A stretch of DNA of 64,000 bases from Chitinophaga sp. S165. Lineage in GTDB: Bacteria; Bacteroidota; Bacteroidia; Chitinophagales; Chitinophagaceae. Made by a program: the position numbers and the translations under genes. Below the pieces are notes generated by a model. It had not been told where the DNA came from. It saw only the letters and a list, made by a program, of their open reading frames with translations, and searched no databases. Location of the stretch: positions 148,558 to 212,557 of the forward strand of contig NZ_QGTG01000012.1 in NCBI RefSeq assembly GCF_003182155.1, given 5' to 3'. Each line of letters starts with the position of its first letter. The stretch's first letter is position 1. This document shows positions 18,509 to 27,216 of the stretch, in pieces.

Positions 18509-19637
18509 TATGAACAGTCTAAAAGCACTTGCTATCACGATAATATGCAGTTTACCTGCTACTATGCTGCTCAGCAGCTGCAGCCACACAGAAGGTAAAT
18601 CAGAAAGTAAAGAGGCCGCCGCGCCTGAAGAAGCAGCCATTTCCGCTATCACCCTGCAAAAAGGCAAATTGTCTTCTTCTCTCCAGATACCTGGTGAGCT
18701 GATCGCCTACCAACAGGTAGACATCTATGCAAAGGTGAGCAGCTTTGTAAGAAAGCTGCATGTGGATGTAGGCTCGGAAGTAAGCACAGGCCAGTTGCTG
18801 GCCACCATGGAAGCGCCGGAGATCACCTCTCAGCTGTCAGGTGCGGAATCAAGATTAAAAGCACAGGAAGCAATATACCTGGCCAGTAAAGCTAATTATG
18901 ACCGTCTGTACTCTACCAGCCTGACACCGGGAACTGTGTCCAAGAACGACCTGGATATTGCACTGGCCCGTCAGAATTCAGACAAGGCACAACTGGATGC
19001 TGCAAGGGCTTCCTACAGGGAAATTACCGATACCCGGAACTACCTGGAGATCAGAGCACCATTTTCAGGCGTTATAAGCGCGAGAAATGTCAGCGCGGGC
19101 GCTTATGTCGGTCCAACGGGAAAAGGCTCTGAATTCCCTTTATTTACCCTTCAGGAGCAAAAGAAACTGCGTCTTGTGATATCTGTGCCAGAGGCATACA
19201 CTGCCTATCTCAATAATAACAGTGAGGTAAACTTCAATGTTAAGGCGTTCACAGGCCAGTCATTCACCGCCAAGGTGAATCGTCTTTCCGGCGCTTTGGA
19301 TACCAGGTTACGTTCACAACGTATCGAAATGGATGTGATCAACAATGATAAAAAACTGCTTCCAGGTATGATCGCAGAAGTGAACATTCCAATGAACAGT
19401 GCTGACAGTGCATTCCTGGTTCCTAAAACAGCAGTCGTAAATTCTACCCTGAACATATTCGTAGTGAGAGTGACAAACGGCAAGGCTGAAAGAGTACAGG
19501 TACAGACAGGACGTGAAGCAGACGGAAAAATTGAAATATATGGAAGTAATCTCAACGAGGGCGATACGATCGTAACTACCGCCACCGAAGAGTTAAGAGA
19601 CGGCGCTGAACTAAAGCATGTAAAAACAGGCAAGTAA
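18501..19637 (+). CDS. RND periplasmic adaptor lipoprotein
   Basis: I choose the ATG at 18501, which overlaps the pump stop (ATGAATAA); ATGs at 18486 and 18510 are alternatives. The N-terminus is a lipoprotein signal with lipobox LLSSC. Then follow the biotinyl-like hairpin (VDIYAKVSSFVRKLHVDVG), a helical hairpin at about 85-135, the second lipoyl half (IRAPFSGVISARNVSAGAYV), a beta-barrel and a membrane-proximal domain. It links the pump with the TolC-like channel. A bidirectional terminator follows. Confidence 0.87.
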   Translation: MNNMNSLKALAITIICSLPATMLLSSCSHTEGKSESKEAAAPEEAAISAITLQKGKLSSSLQIPGELIAYQQVDIYAKVSSFVRKLHVDVGSEVSTGQLLATMEAPEITSQLSGAESRLKAQEAIYLASKANYDRLYSTSLTPGTVSKNDLDIALARQNSDKAQLDAARASYREITDTRNYLEIRAPFSGVISARNVSAGAYVGPTGKGSEFPLFTLQEQKKLRLVISVPEAYTAYLNNNSEVNFNVKAFTGQSFTAKVNRLSGALDTRLRSQRIEMDVINNDKKLLPGMIAEVNIPMNSADSAFLVPKTAVVNSTLNIFVVRVTNGKAERVQVQTGREADGKIEIYGSNLNEGDTIVTTATEELRDGAELKHVKTGK

Positions 19638-19655
19638 GTAAGGATGTAATCAACG

Positions 19656-19687
19656 AAAAAGGCTGTCACTTGCGGACAGCCTTTTTA
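19656..19687. terminator. bidirectional terminator between efflux operon and secreted protease gene
   Basis: AAAAAGGCTGTC pairs with GACAGCCTTTTT around a seven-base loop. The A run on one side and T run on the other let it work for the plus-strand efflux operon and for the minus-strand gene that stops at 19710. Confidence 0.9.
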
Positions 19688-19709
19688 CATATATATAGGG
19701 AGCCGAATA

Positions 19710-21125
19710 CTATTGGATCAATACTTTCTTTGTATATACTCCGGAACCGTTTGTTACCACCAGGATATAGAACCCGCTGGCGATATTACCGGTTGCAAGC
19801 GATACACGCTGTGTATTGGTTTTCTTATAAGCCGCTACTTTCTTATTCACATCCAGTAACTGTACCTGCACAGGTTTTGTGGCATCATATTTCTCTACGT
19901 TTACAGTCAGGGTCCCACCGCTTACAGATGGATTTGGGAATACACTGATACCGGTACTTTCTTCATGTTGTACATCTGCTGGCGACAATGCAGCAATAAC
20001 TACAGAAGAAACCTTATCATTCCAGTTAGTCGGATCCAGTAAAGACACATCTGATGTAATTGTCGTACTGGCGCCTGAAAAGTTATTATTAGCATACAAT
20101 GTAACCTGGTATCCGGCTGTTACTTTCAGTGAAGTAATATCATCATTACGCGCGCCATATGCCTGTAGCTGGGCCAGGGTATAACTACCCACAGGTAAGT
20201 GCACACCATAGCCACTGTAGTTGATGTCCTGGAACATGCTCACAGCAATTGGCTGTGGTGTAGAATAAGTAAACGGATACGTTTGTTGTGCCTGCACGAA
20301 TTGTGTTTCATACTGGGTGGTCCATCCGAAAGCGGTTGTAGCCAATGATTTCAGGTTCACGCCCGCGGCAGCGCTCCAGAAATGTACGAACTCGCCCATA
20401 TTCATGCTGTTGTAATTGTTACCTGACCTTGAGAAGTACAGGGACAGCTGATTGAAGTAACGGTTCAGTACTTTAGCACCACCGTATTGGTTGTAGATGG
20501 GATAAAACCAATCTTTGAACCAGGCAGTGTTAGCTCTCGGGAAATTGTCGCGGGTAGCGGTGAAATCATTGTAAGCTGAAGTAGCCCTGCTTTCCAGACC
20601 TAACCCTTTGTACACATCATAAATAAAGATCTCGGCCCATTTGCTGTCGCCCCAGATGCCAAAGGCAGGTGAGCCGTGCATGTTCTTGCCTCCTATTTCC
20701 ACAATATGGGCTACTTCGTGTGTAAGCAGGTTGTAATCTCCCTGAGTAGCGCTTGTCCACGGACCAGCGCCGGCATCGATCACGTTTCTGTTGTCGTGAC
20801 TTGCATCGAAATAAGTAGAGGGGTGTCCGCCGCTATATTTGTTCGTATGCAGGATGGCGAACAGGTGCGGGTCGGTACCAAAAGAGCCATAGGTCTTTTT
20901 GGTATAACGCCATACATCGCCGAGGTACTGGCGCGGCCAGGTAACAGACGTGCTTACGTCATTGTCAAAATAGAGGGCCAGGTCATTGTCATAAAAAACG
21001 CGGGAAATAAGCTGGTTGTGTTCAAACCAGTGCTCCTGCCAGGTAGCAGGAGGTGTTTGTGCTTTTACCTGGGTAACGGGAAATGCCAGGCAGGTCAGGA
21101 GTACCAATACGTAGAACTTTTGCAT
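19710..21125 (-). CDS. secreted HExxH metalloprotease-like protein with crystallin domain, T9SS
   Basis: 471 residues with a signal peptide ending VKAQ. Residues 25-275 hold LLTHEVAH, a zinc HExxH motif (His136, Glu137, His140), and SKWAE with Glu165 as a candidate third ligand, as in gluzincin proteases. Residues 290-375 look like a beta/gamma-crystallin domain (FQDINYSGYGVHLPVGSY; repeated ARNDDITSLKV). The end (FPNPSVSGGTLTVNV... KKVLIQ) is a type A T9SS sorting domain. The peptidase family is not one I can name. The next gene upstream is its longer paralogue. Confidence 0.8.
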   Translation of the reverse strand: MQKFYVLVLLTCLAFPVTQVKAQTPPATWQEHWFEHNQLISRVFYDNDLALYFDNDVSTSVTWPRQYLGDVWRYTKKTYGSFGTDPHLFAILHTNKYSGGHPSTYFDASHDNRNVIDAGAGPWTSATQGDYNLLTHEVAHIVEIGGKNMHGSPAFGIWGDSKWAEIFIYDVYKGLGLESRATSAYNDFTATRDNFPRANTAWFKDWFYPIYNQYGGAKVLNRYFNQLSLYFSRSGNNYNSMNMGEFVHFWSAAAGVNLKSLATTAFGWTTQYETQFVQAQQTYPFTYSTPQPIAVSMFQDINYSGYGVHLPVGSYTLAQLQAYGARNDDITSLKVTAGYQVTLYANNNFSGASTTITSDVSLLDPTNWNDKVSSVVIAALSPADVQHEESTGISVFPNPSVSGGTLTVNVEKYDATKPVQVQLLDVNKKVAAYKKTNTQRVSLATGNIASGFYILVVTNGSGVYTKKVLIQ

Positions 21126-21257
21126 AAAAACGGATTGAATGTTGAAAAAAAACTGACGGACGGTCTGTCCTACAGTGTTATATGAATAAATGATCTTATT
21201 GCATAACTACTTTCTTCTTGTATTATTTCTTGCCGTTTACTGCTACCAGTATAAGAA

Positions 21258-21283
21258 TAGCACCGGCCATCACGCCGGTGCTA
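21258..21283. terminator. GC-rich hairpin in the gap between metalloprotease paralogues
   Basis: TAGCACCGGC and GCCGGTGCTA form a perfect 10-bp stem with a six-base loop. It is the second of two hairpins downstream of the minus-strand gene 21478-23331 and may act as a back-up terminator; the following T run is weak. The rest of this 350-base gap shows nothing else. Confidence 0.4.
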
Positions 21284-21428
21284 AAAGGAAACGCAGGATA
21301 GAATTGCTTTCTTATAAACCACTGCGGTCCTGCTGACACCCATCAGAAATTTATTTCTGATCTAAACGCTTAAGCGAATCGGGTGCCGGTTGGTCTACAC
21401 ATAGTAATGGTTGAATCTTGAGGGAAAA

Positions 21429-21452
21429 GCTGCCGGACAAACGTCCGGCAGC
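21429..21452 (-). terminator. terminator of the longer metalloprotease paralogue
   Basis: GCTGCCGGAC and GTCCGGCAGC form a perfect 10-bp stem with a four-base loop. On the minus strand it is followed by TTTTCCC and begins 25 bases after the stop codon of the gene at 21478. Confidence 0.75.
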
Positions 21453-21477
21453 GGTATATGAAATCAGGAATATGTCA

Positions 21478-22160
21478 TTACTGAATCAGTACTTTACTGG
21501 TATATGTGTTGATACCATTGGTTACTGTCAGTATGTAGAATCCGCTGGCCATGTTACCGGTACCGATATTCACTACAGCAGCATTAGCCTTTTTATAAGC
21601 TACTACCTTTTTGTTCACATCAATAACAGATACATTTACCGGAGCAGATGCATTGTATTTTTTAACATTCACAACCAGTGTGCTTCCTTTTGCAACCGGG
21701 TTTGGATATACCAGCAGGCTGCCATTAGCTTCAATACTCAGATCTGTGGTTTCAGGCACATGTACAGCTGCTACTGTTCTTGGCGTTGCAAGACCAACGA
21801 TGCCATAACTGAATTTTTCCCAACCATCGATAGCGGGCCTGGTACAGGTCATTTCAGCTACACCGTTCTCGGAAGAAACATACATACCGTTGTTACCACG
21901 CAGGGAAACAGTACCGTCGCTATTAACGATCCAGTCAAACGCCTCCCATCCCTGTACAGATGGCCTGTTGCAGGTGATACTTTTTACGCCGTTCTCAGAA
22001 GAAACGAACAGACCGCCATTGCTCAGTGCCACTTTGCCGTTACCTGCATCTGTTACCAGGAATTGGTTCCAACCTTGTACAGCAGTAGCATTTGTCCACA
22101 TAGCCCCTACACCGCCTTTTGAACTCAGGTAACCGCCATTGTTACCTCTCAGCCACACAG
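21478..22160 (-). repeat. copy 1 of a duplicated trefoil plus sorting-domain module
   Basis: About 680 bases encoding the beta-trefoil and T9SS sorting domain are almost the same as 23413-24090 in the adjacent gene, including long exactly matching stretches in the sorting-domain part. This is a recent duplication or gene conversion of a domain cassette within the locus. Confidence 0.8.
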
Positions 22161-23331
22161 TTTGTCCGACAGGTGCGGGATTTTCAGTAGATCTTTCAAC
22201 GATAATAGAAGACACCATGTCGTTCCAGGAAGCATCAATCGCGATAGCATCGGCAGTAAACGTTTTGCTGGCGCCGGTGAAGTTATCATCAGCATAGAAG
22301 GTCACTTTGTAACCTGGCAAGACTTTTATTGAAGAGATATCGTCATTGCGACCGCCAAAGGCCTTTAACTTAGCCAGGTTATAACTTCCTGGCTGCAGGT
22401 ATACGCCATAGCCACCGTAATTGATGTCCTGAAACAGACTTGCAGCTGTAGGTCCCCAGGAGGTGTAGGTAAAGGGATATTTCTGTTGCGCTGCTACAAA
22501 CTGGTTTTCAAATTCGGCCGTCCAGCCAAAGGCGTTTGTCGCCATCGGCTTCAGGTTTACGCCAGCTGCGCCGCTCCAGAAGTGGACGAATTCTCCCATG
22601 TTCATACTTGGGTAGTCAGTACCTGACCGTTGAAAATAGAGTGCTAACTGTATAAAATAGCGATTCAGCACCTGTGCTCCGCCGTACTGGTTATAGATTG
22701 GATAAAACCAATCTCTGAACCAGTAGGTATTAGGTCTCGGAGAGTTATTCGTTTGCGGATTAAACAGGTTATATGCGCCTGTAGCCCTGCTTTCTAAACC
22801 AAGTGCTTTATAGGCGTCATAAATAAAGATCTCTGCCCACTTGCTATCGCCCCAGATGCCGAAAGCAGGTGAATTATGCATGTTCTTACTGGCCCCCTCC
22901 ACGATGTGTGATACTTCATGTGTAAGCAGATTATAATCATTTTCCGTAGCACTTGTCCAGGGACCGTATCCGGCATCGATGACATTTCTGAAATCGTGAC
23001 TGCCGTCAAAATAAGTTGAAGGATGACCACCGCCATACTTGTTTGTATGCAGGATAGCATATAATTGCGGTTCAGTTCCGAATGAACCGTAAAGTCTTTT
23101 GGTGTAGCGCCACAATGCAGACAAGTGCTGCATGGGCCAGGTAAGAGAGCGGCTTACTTCACTGTCATAGTAAAGGGCCAGATCATTATCAAGGAATACA
23201 CGGGATACCACCTGGTTATGTTCAAACCAATGCTCCTGCCAGGTAGCGGGAGGCGTTGTTTGCGCCTGTGTTGTTTGAGATGTGATTGCCAGGCTGCCGG
23301 CAATCAGTGCCAGCATAGAAAGTTTACGCAT
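21478..23331 (-). CDS. secreted HExxH metalloprotease-like protein with crystallin and beta-trefoil domains, T9SS
   Basis: 617 residues with a signal peptide (TTQAQ). The N-terminal 380 residues align along their whole length with the neighbour at 19710: HEVSH zinc motif, SKWAE, and a crystallin-like domain (FQDINYGGYGVYLQPGSY). An inserted region of about 130 residues follows with three fascin-like beta-trefoil repeats (LRGNNGGYLSSKGGVGAMW; FVSSENGVKS; YVSSENGVAEM), probably a glycan-binding module. The type A T9SS domain ends SKVLIQ. The trefoil and sorting domain are nearly identical in DNA to those of the GH5-GH18 gene next door. Confidence 0.8.
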   Translation of the reverse strand: MRKLSMLALIAGSLAITSQTTQAQTTPPATWQEHWFEHNQVVSRVFLDNDLALYYDSEVSRSLTWPMQHLSALWRYTKRLYGSFGTEPQLYAILHTNKYGGGHPSTYFDGSHDFRNVIDAGYGPWTSATENDYNLLTHEVSHIVEGASKNMHNSPAFGIWGDSKWAEIFIYDAYKALGLESRATGAYNLFNPQTNNSPRPNTYWFRDWFYPIYNQYGGAQVLNRYFIQLALYFQRSGTDYPSMNMGEFVHFWSGAAGVNLKPMATNAFGWTAEFENQFVAAQQKYPFTYTSWGPTAASLFQDINYGGYGVYLQPGSYNLAKLKAFGGRNDDISSIKVLPGYKVTFYADDNFTGASKTFTADAIAIDASWNDMVSSIIVERSTENPAPVGQTVWLRGNNGGYLSSKGGVGAMWTNATAVQGWNQFLVTDAGNGKVALSNGGLFVSSENGVKSITCNRPSVQGWEAFDWIVNSDGTVSLRGNNGMYVSSENGVAEMTCTRPAIDGWEKFSYGIVGLATPRTVAAVHVPETTDLSIEANGSLLVYPNPVAKGSTLVVNVKKYNASAPVNVSVIDVNKKVVAYKKANAAVVNIGTGNMASGFYILTVTNGINTYTSKVLIQ

Positions 23332-23373
23332 TATACAGAGGAAATTATGAGGGAAAATGAAAACTAATAAAGA

Positions 23374-23405
23374 AGAAGGACTACCATAACTGTAGCCCTT
23401 CTGTA
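23374..23405 (-). terminator. imperfect terminator after the GH5-GH18 gene
   Basis: AGAAGG-A-CTAC pairs with GTAG-C-CCTTCT around a seven-base loop, 11 bases after the stop codon at 23413. The T run on the minus strand is short (TTCTTTATT). Confidence 0.5.
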
Positions 23406-23412
23406 ATAAATA

Positions 23413-24090
23413 TTACTGGATCAGTACTTTGCTGGTATAAGTGTTTTTACCATTGGTTACTGTCAGTATGTAGAATCCGCTGGCCATGTTACCGGTACCG
23501 ATATTCACAACAGCAGCATTAGCTTTCTTGTAAGCTACTACTTTCTTGTTCACATCAATAACAGATACATTTACCGGAGCAGATGCATTGTATTTTTTAA
23601 CATTCACAACCAGTGTGCTGCCTTTTGCAACCGGGTTTGGATATACCAGCAGGCTGCCATCAGCTTCAACACTCATACCGGTAGCAGGTGTGTGTGCAGC
23701 CGCTACTGTTTTAGCTGCTAAACCAACAACGCCGTAGTTGAATTTCTCCCAACCATCGATAGTAGGTCTGGTGCAGGTCATTTCAGCCACACCGTTCTCA
23801 GAAGAAACATACATGCCGTTGTTGCCACGCAGGGAGATGCTGCCATCACCGTTATCGATCCAGTCAAACACTTCCCATCCCTGTACGGTTGGTCTGTTAC
23901 AGGTCATGCTTTGTTCTCCGTTTTCAGAAGATACGAACAGACCACTATTGCTCAGCGCAATCTTACCATTACCAGCGTCTGTTACCAGGAACTGGTTCCA
24001 GCCCTGTACAGTAGTAGCATTTGTAAACATAGCGCCTACACCGCCTTTAGAGCTCATGTAGCCACCGTTGTTACCTTGCAGCCAGATCGT
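23413..24090 (-). repeat. copy 2 of the duplicated trefoil plus sorting-domain module
   Basis: This is the counterpart of 21478-22160. The last 85 residues encoded by the two copies differ at only a few positions. Confidence 0.8.
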
Positions 24091-26781
24091 TTTTCCGATC
24101 GGAGCTGTGCCCGGATTTGGATCAGTACCTGGATCTGTACCAGGATCAGTTGTACCGCCTCTCTGTACTACTACTTCATTGATAGCGCTTAAGAGTGAAT
24201 TAGCACCGGTAACGTCCTGAGAAAGTTCCCAGATCATGATACCACCACCCTGATCGAATGCCAGGTTAGTTTTAGCCTTGATAGTTGGAATACCGTTGTA
24301 ACCTACGCCCTGGTAAGTATCAGCATTAGGGCTTGCGCCTCTTGCCAATAACTGAGCATAAGATTCCCAACTATCTCTACCATAGAAAGGCACACCGAGG
24401 ATCGCTTTCTCTTTAGGCAAGCCACGGCCAACCCAATAGTTCAGGGAACGCTGTGCGTAGCTGTAGGTAGAGTGCTGATATGTATTCTCATCATAAGCCA
24501 TCAGTGTCAGGTAATCTACCAGCGGGAACACACTACTGAGGATGCTACCGCCATTCTCACCAACAACAGCAGCTGTCAGCGCCTTACCACGGCTATGCAG
24601 CTGGGTAGACAGTTGAGTCATCAGCAATACATAGTTATTGGCAGAAGCACCATTATCAGGATATTCCCAGTCGATGTCGGCACCGTCCAGGTTATATTGA
24701 TTTACGAATGCAATTACAGCGTTTACGAAAGTAGTACGACTGGTTGCATTAGCAGCCAGGTTTTCAAAGCCCTGGTCGTTACCACCGTTCCATCCACCGA
24801 TAGAGATAGATACTTTTACGCCGGCAGCATGTGACTGGGATACCAGCGCCTGCAGCGCAGCCGGGTTATCCAGCGCCTGTAAAGTACCGTTATTGTTAGG
24901 CAGGAGGAATGCATAGTTGATGTGTGTCAGTTTACCATAAGGCACTTTTGCAGTGCTTGGGCTACCTGCCCATCCTGGCCAATAACCAACTACTTTGAAT
25001 TTATTCGGAGAAGGATTATTTACGGAAGTATCAGGAGTTTCCGGATCTTCAACAGGAGGAGTGCCTGTTACGATACCGAAAGAAAATGCTTCCCATCCCT
25101 GTACGCTTGGCCTTGTACAGGTCATAGCAGTTGTACCGTTCTCAGAAGAAATGTACAGACCATTGTTACCTCTCAGCGCTATCTTGCCATCGCCGGTTTC
25201 CATCCAGTCAAATTGCTCCCAGCCCTGAATTGTTGGTCTGGTAGCAGTAATTGCCTGTTCGCCGTTTTCAGAAGAAACATAACCGGAATTACCTTTCAAA
25301 GCAATCTTACCATTACCGGCATCAATTACCTGGAAGAGTTCCCATGCCTGAGGAGCGTCAGCGTCGCACCACATAGCACCTACACCATTCTTGGTTGTAA
25401 CATATTTACCATTGAAGCCCTGCAGCCACACGGTTTTACCAATCGGCGCATTCGGGGAGCTTTTGCCAGGAGCAACAGCTGCGATGGTATTCGTATTCTT
25501 TACGTTATTGGCGAATTTGATGTTGTTCAATACTGCATTCATGTTACCTGCACCATCCACCAGGTATGGAGGAGGGATACGCAGCAGTGCAGCATTTTCA
25601 CCAGCATCAAAACGTTTGTAAGTCCAATGGAACCAACCCACTCCGGCAGCATTCATTGCAGTGATATTACCGCGCAACCAGTCGCTGTTATTCTCACCGG
25701 TTTCACCTACTACAACTGGTACATTATGTGTGTTACGGAAATTGCTGATATTACCCAGCTCATTGATCTGGTTAGCATCGCCATTAGTAGTGGTAGTAGA
25801 AAGAGAAGTGCCATAACGGTGTGCATTGTACACCAGGTTACTTCTGTTGGTAAAGGTGAAAGGCTCGAGGTAGTTGTACTGGTTACCCCAGCCATTACCT
25901 TCGATCATGAGCAGGTGAGTATCACCTTGAGCGCGGATAGCGTTGATCAGTCTTTCAAACAGTGCATGGATGCTCTGATTAGCAGGCACGTGGTTAGGCT
26001 CGTTGATCAGGTCATAAAATGCGATTCTGTCATCATTGATGTAACGGGCAGAAATACGTTGCCATAAACGTACGGTGATGTCCTGATAGATCGGCTTGTT
26101 CCACAGGTCATTGCCTACAAATGCATCAGCGATGTTTGCGTCAGTACCAGCGGCGCCAGGAGCAGCATGCAAGTCTAATACAACATACATATTGTTGGCA
26201 GAAGCCCATTTCAACAAACTGTCAGTCAAACGGAAACCTTCCAGGTTAGCGTCGTTGAACAGGCTGTTGCTGTTATACCAGGAAGTCAGCGAGCTTACAT
26301 AACTGTTGTAAGTGTTGAAGTTACGCGCTACACCATTCCTTACTGCACGCTGTGCAGAAGTCAGGAACAGGTCATAGTGCAATGGCAGGCGGATACTGTT
26401 GAAACCGAGGGACGCGATGTAATCAACGTCAGCTTTGGTGATGAAGTTATTACGCCAGTTCTGATAGAAAGCTTCTACAGCTGCATCACTCTGGCCCTGA
26501 TCATACAGGCCCTTTTTAACGGACCATTGGGTGCCGCCACCACCAGGTCTCATCATGTAACCTTCCTGCAATAACCAGCCACCAACGTTGATCCCTTTAA
26601 AGATCACTTCCTGGTTACTGGCATTAACAATACGTTTCCCATCGGCCCGGAGGCGGGACAACTGGGAATAAGCCTGCCCGGCCCCAAGACACAGGGCAAG
26701 CAAAAGCAGTGAACAAAATAGTCTTAGTTGACGCAAACTTCGTGGAAGGACGCACAACCGGTTTGTGTAATGGATCTTCAT
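23413..26781 (-). CDS. two-catalytic-domain glycosidase GH5 + GH18 with trefoil modules, T9SS
   Basis: 1122 residues with a signal peptide cleaved near residue 39. Residues 40-425 are GH5: GINVGGWLLQEGYM, acid/base Glu261 in DLINEPN, nucleophile Glu360 in VVVGETGEN; this form is close to exo-beta-1,3-glucanases. Residues 449-575 are a fascin-like beta-trefoil. Residues 595-875 are GH18 chitinase with DGADIDWE (catalytic Glu706) and SIGGWNGG. A PGTDPGTDP linker, a second trefoil (about 899-1025) and a type A T9SS domain follow. One secreted protein could thus cut both beta-glucan and chitin, the two main polymers of fungal walls. Substrates are inferred from family. Confidence 0.9.
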   Translation of the reverse strand: MKIHYTNRLCVLPRSLRQLRLFCSLLLLALCLGAGQAYSQLSRLRADGKRIVNASNQEVIFKGINVGGWLLQEGYMMRPGGGGTQWSVKKGLYDQGQSDAAVEAFYQNWRNNFITKADVDYIASLGFNSIRLPLHYDLFLTSAQRAVRNGVARNFNTYNSYVSSLTSWYNSNSLFNDANLEGFRLTDSLLKWASANNMYVVLDLHAAPGAAGTDANIADAFVGNDLWNKPIYQDITVRLWQRISARYINDDRIAFYDLINEPNHVPANQSIHALFERLINAIRAQGDTHLLMIEGNGWGNQYNYLEPFTFTNRSNLVYNAHRYGTSLSTTTTNGDANQINELGNISNFRNTHNVPVVVGETGENNSDWLRGNITAMNAAGVGWFHWTYKRFDAGENAALLRIPPPYLVDGAGNMNAVLNNIKFANNVKNTNTIAAVAPGKSSPNAPIGKTVWLQGFNGKYVTTKNGVGAMWCDADAPQAWELFQVIDAGNGKIALKGNSGYVSSENGEQAITATRPTIQGWEQFDWMETGDGKIALRGNNGLYISSENGTTAMTCTRPSVQGWEAFSFGIVTGTPPVEDPETPDTSVNNPSPNKFKVVGYWPGWAGSPSTAKVPYGKLTHINYAFLLPNNNGTLQALDNPAALQALVSQSHAAGVKVSISIGGWNGGNDQGFENLAANATSRTTFVNAVIAFVNQYNLDGADIDWEYPDNGASANNYVLLMTQLSTQLHSRGKALTAAVVGENGGSILSSVFPLVDYLTLMAYDENTYQHSTYSYAQRSLNYWVGRGLPKEKAILGVPFYGRDSWESYAQLLARGASPNADTYQGVGYNGIPTIKAKTNLAFDQGGGIMIWELSQDVTGANSLLSAINEVVVQRGGTTDPGTDPGTDPNPGTAPIGKTIWLQGNNGGYMSSKGGVGAMFTNATTVQGWNQFLVTDAGNGKIALSNSGLFVSSENGEQSMTCNRPTVQGWEVFDWIDNGDGSISLRGNNGMYVSSENGVAEMTCTRPTIDGWEKFNYGVVGLAAKTVAAAHTPATGMSVEADGSLLVYPNPVAKGSTLVVNVKKYNASAPVNVSVIDVNKKVVAYKKANAAVVNIGTGNMASGFYILTVTNGKNTYTSKVLIQ

Positions 26782-27141
26782 AGAGGGTGTTTAAGGTTTT
26801 CACATAGAATAATGGTATGGCTACCGGCTCGGTAAAGCCAGACTAACATAGATGTCGCGTCAAAACTCAACAGGTACTACGCAAACGATTGCTTTTTTTT
26901 CAAACATTAGATCGGGGGATCACATTACACTGATGTACAGCGGTATAAAGCGTCAAAAGGACACACGCATGTTGCAACAGGTATCAGGCAGTAAAAAAAC
27001 CTAGACATGAGGTATACATGCCTTATACCCGACGCATACATGACGCATACATGACGCATAGGTGGAGTTGATCGGTCCGAAGTAACAGGGAGCGCAGGAG
27101 TAACACCGGTCCAGGCATGGGGAAACATGCGTTCTTTACTA
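26782..27141. other. intergenic region with short tandem repeats
   Basis: No gene is visible in these 360 bases. At 27031-27060 the 11-base unit GACGCATACAT is present two and a half times in tandem. The promoter of the minus-strand glycosidase should lie at about 26790-26900, but I cannot pick out a clear -7 box. Confidence 0.5.
27031..27060. repeat. 11-bp tandem repeat GACGCATACAT
   Basis: Two full copies and one partial copy (GACGCATA) lie in direct tandem. The unit is about one helical turn, so it could bind a protein cooperatively, or it may be a simple slippage repeat. Confidence 0.6.
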
Positions 27142-27190
27142 TAAAAAGCAACTCCTCCGGAACCGATCGTTATCATTCCTGGAGGAGTTG
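27142..27190 (-). terminator. terminator of the cvfB-like gene
   Basis: CAACTCCTCC and GGAGGAGTTG form a perfect 10-bp stem, extended inward by GGAA and TTCC. On the minus strand it is followed by CTTTTTATAG. It lies 26 bases after the stop at 27217. Confidence 0.85.
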
Positions 27191-27216
27191 TTTAATTGAA
27201 TGCTATCCGAAGAATT

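Noticed and set aside
24922..26067. 381-codon ORF on the plus strand inside the GH5-GH18 gene
   Set aside because: It is antisense to a gene with intact catalytic motifs, and its translation is rich in Cys, Ser and His without protein-like patterns.
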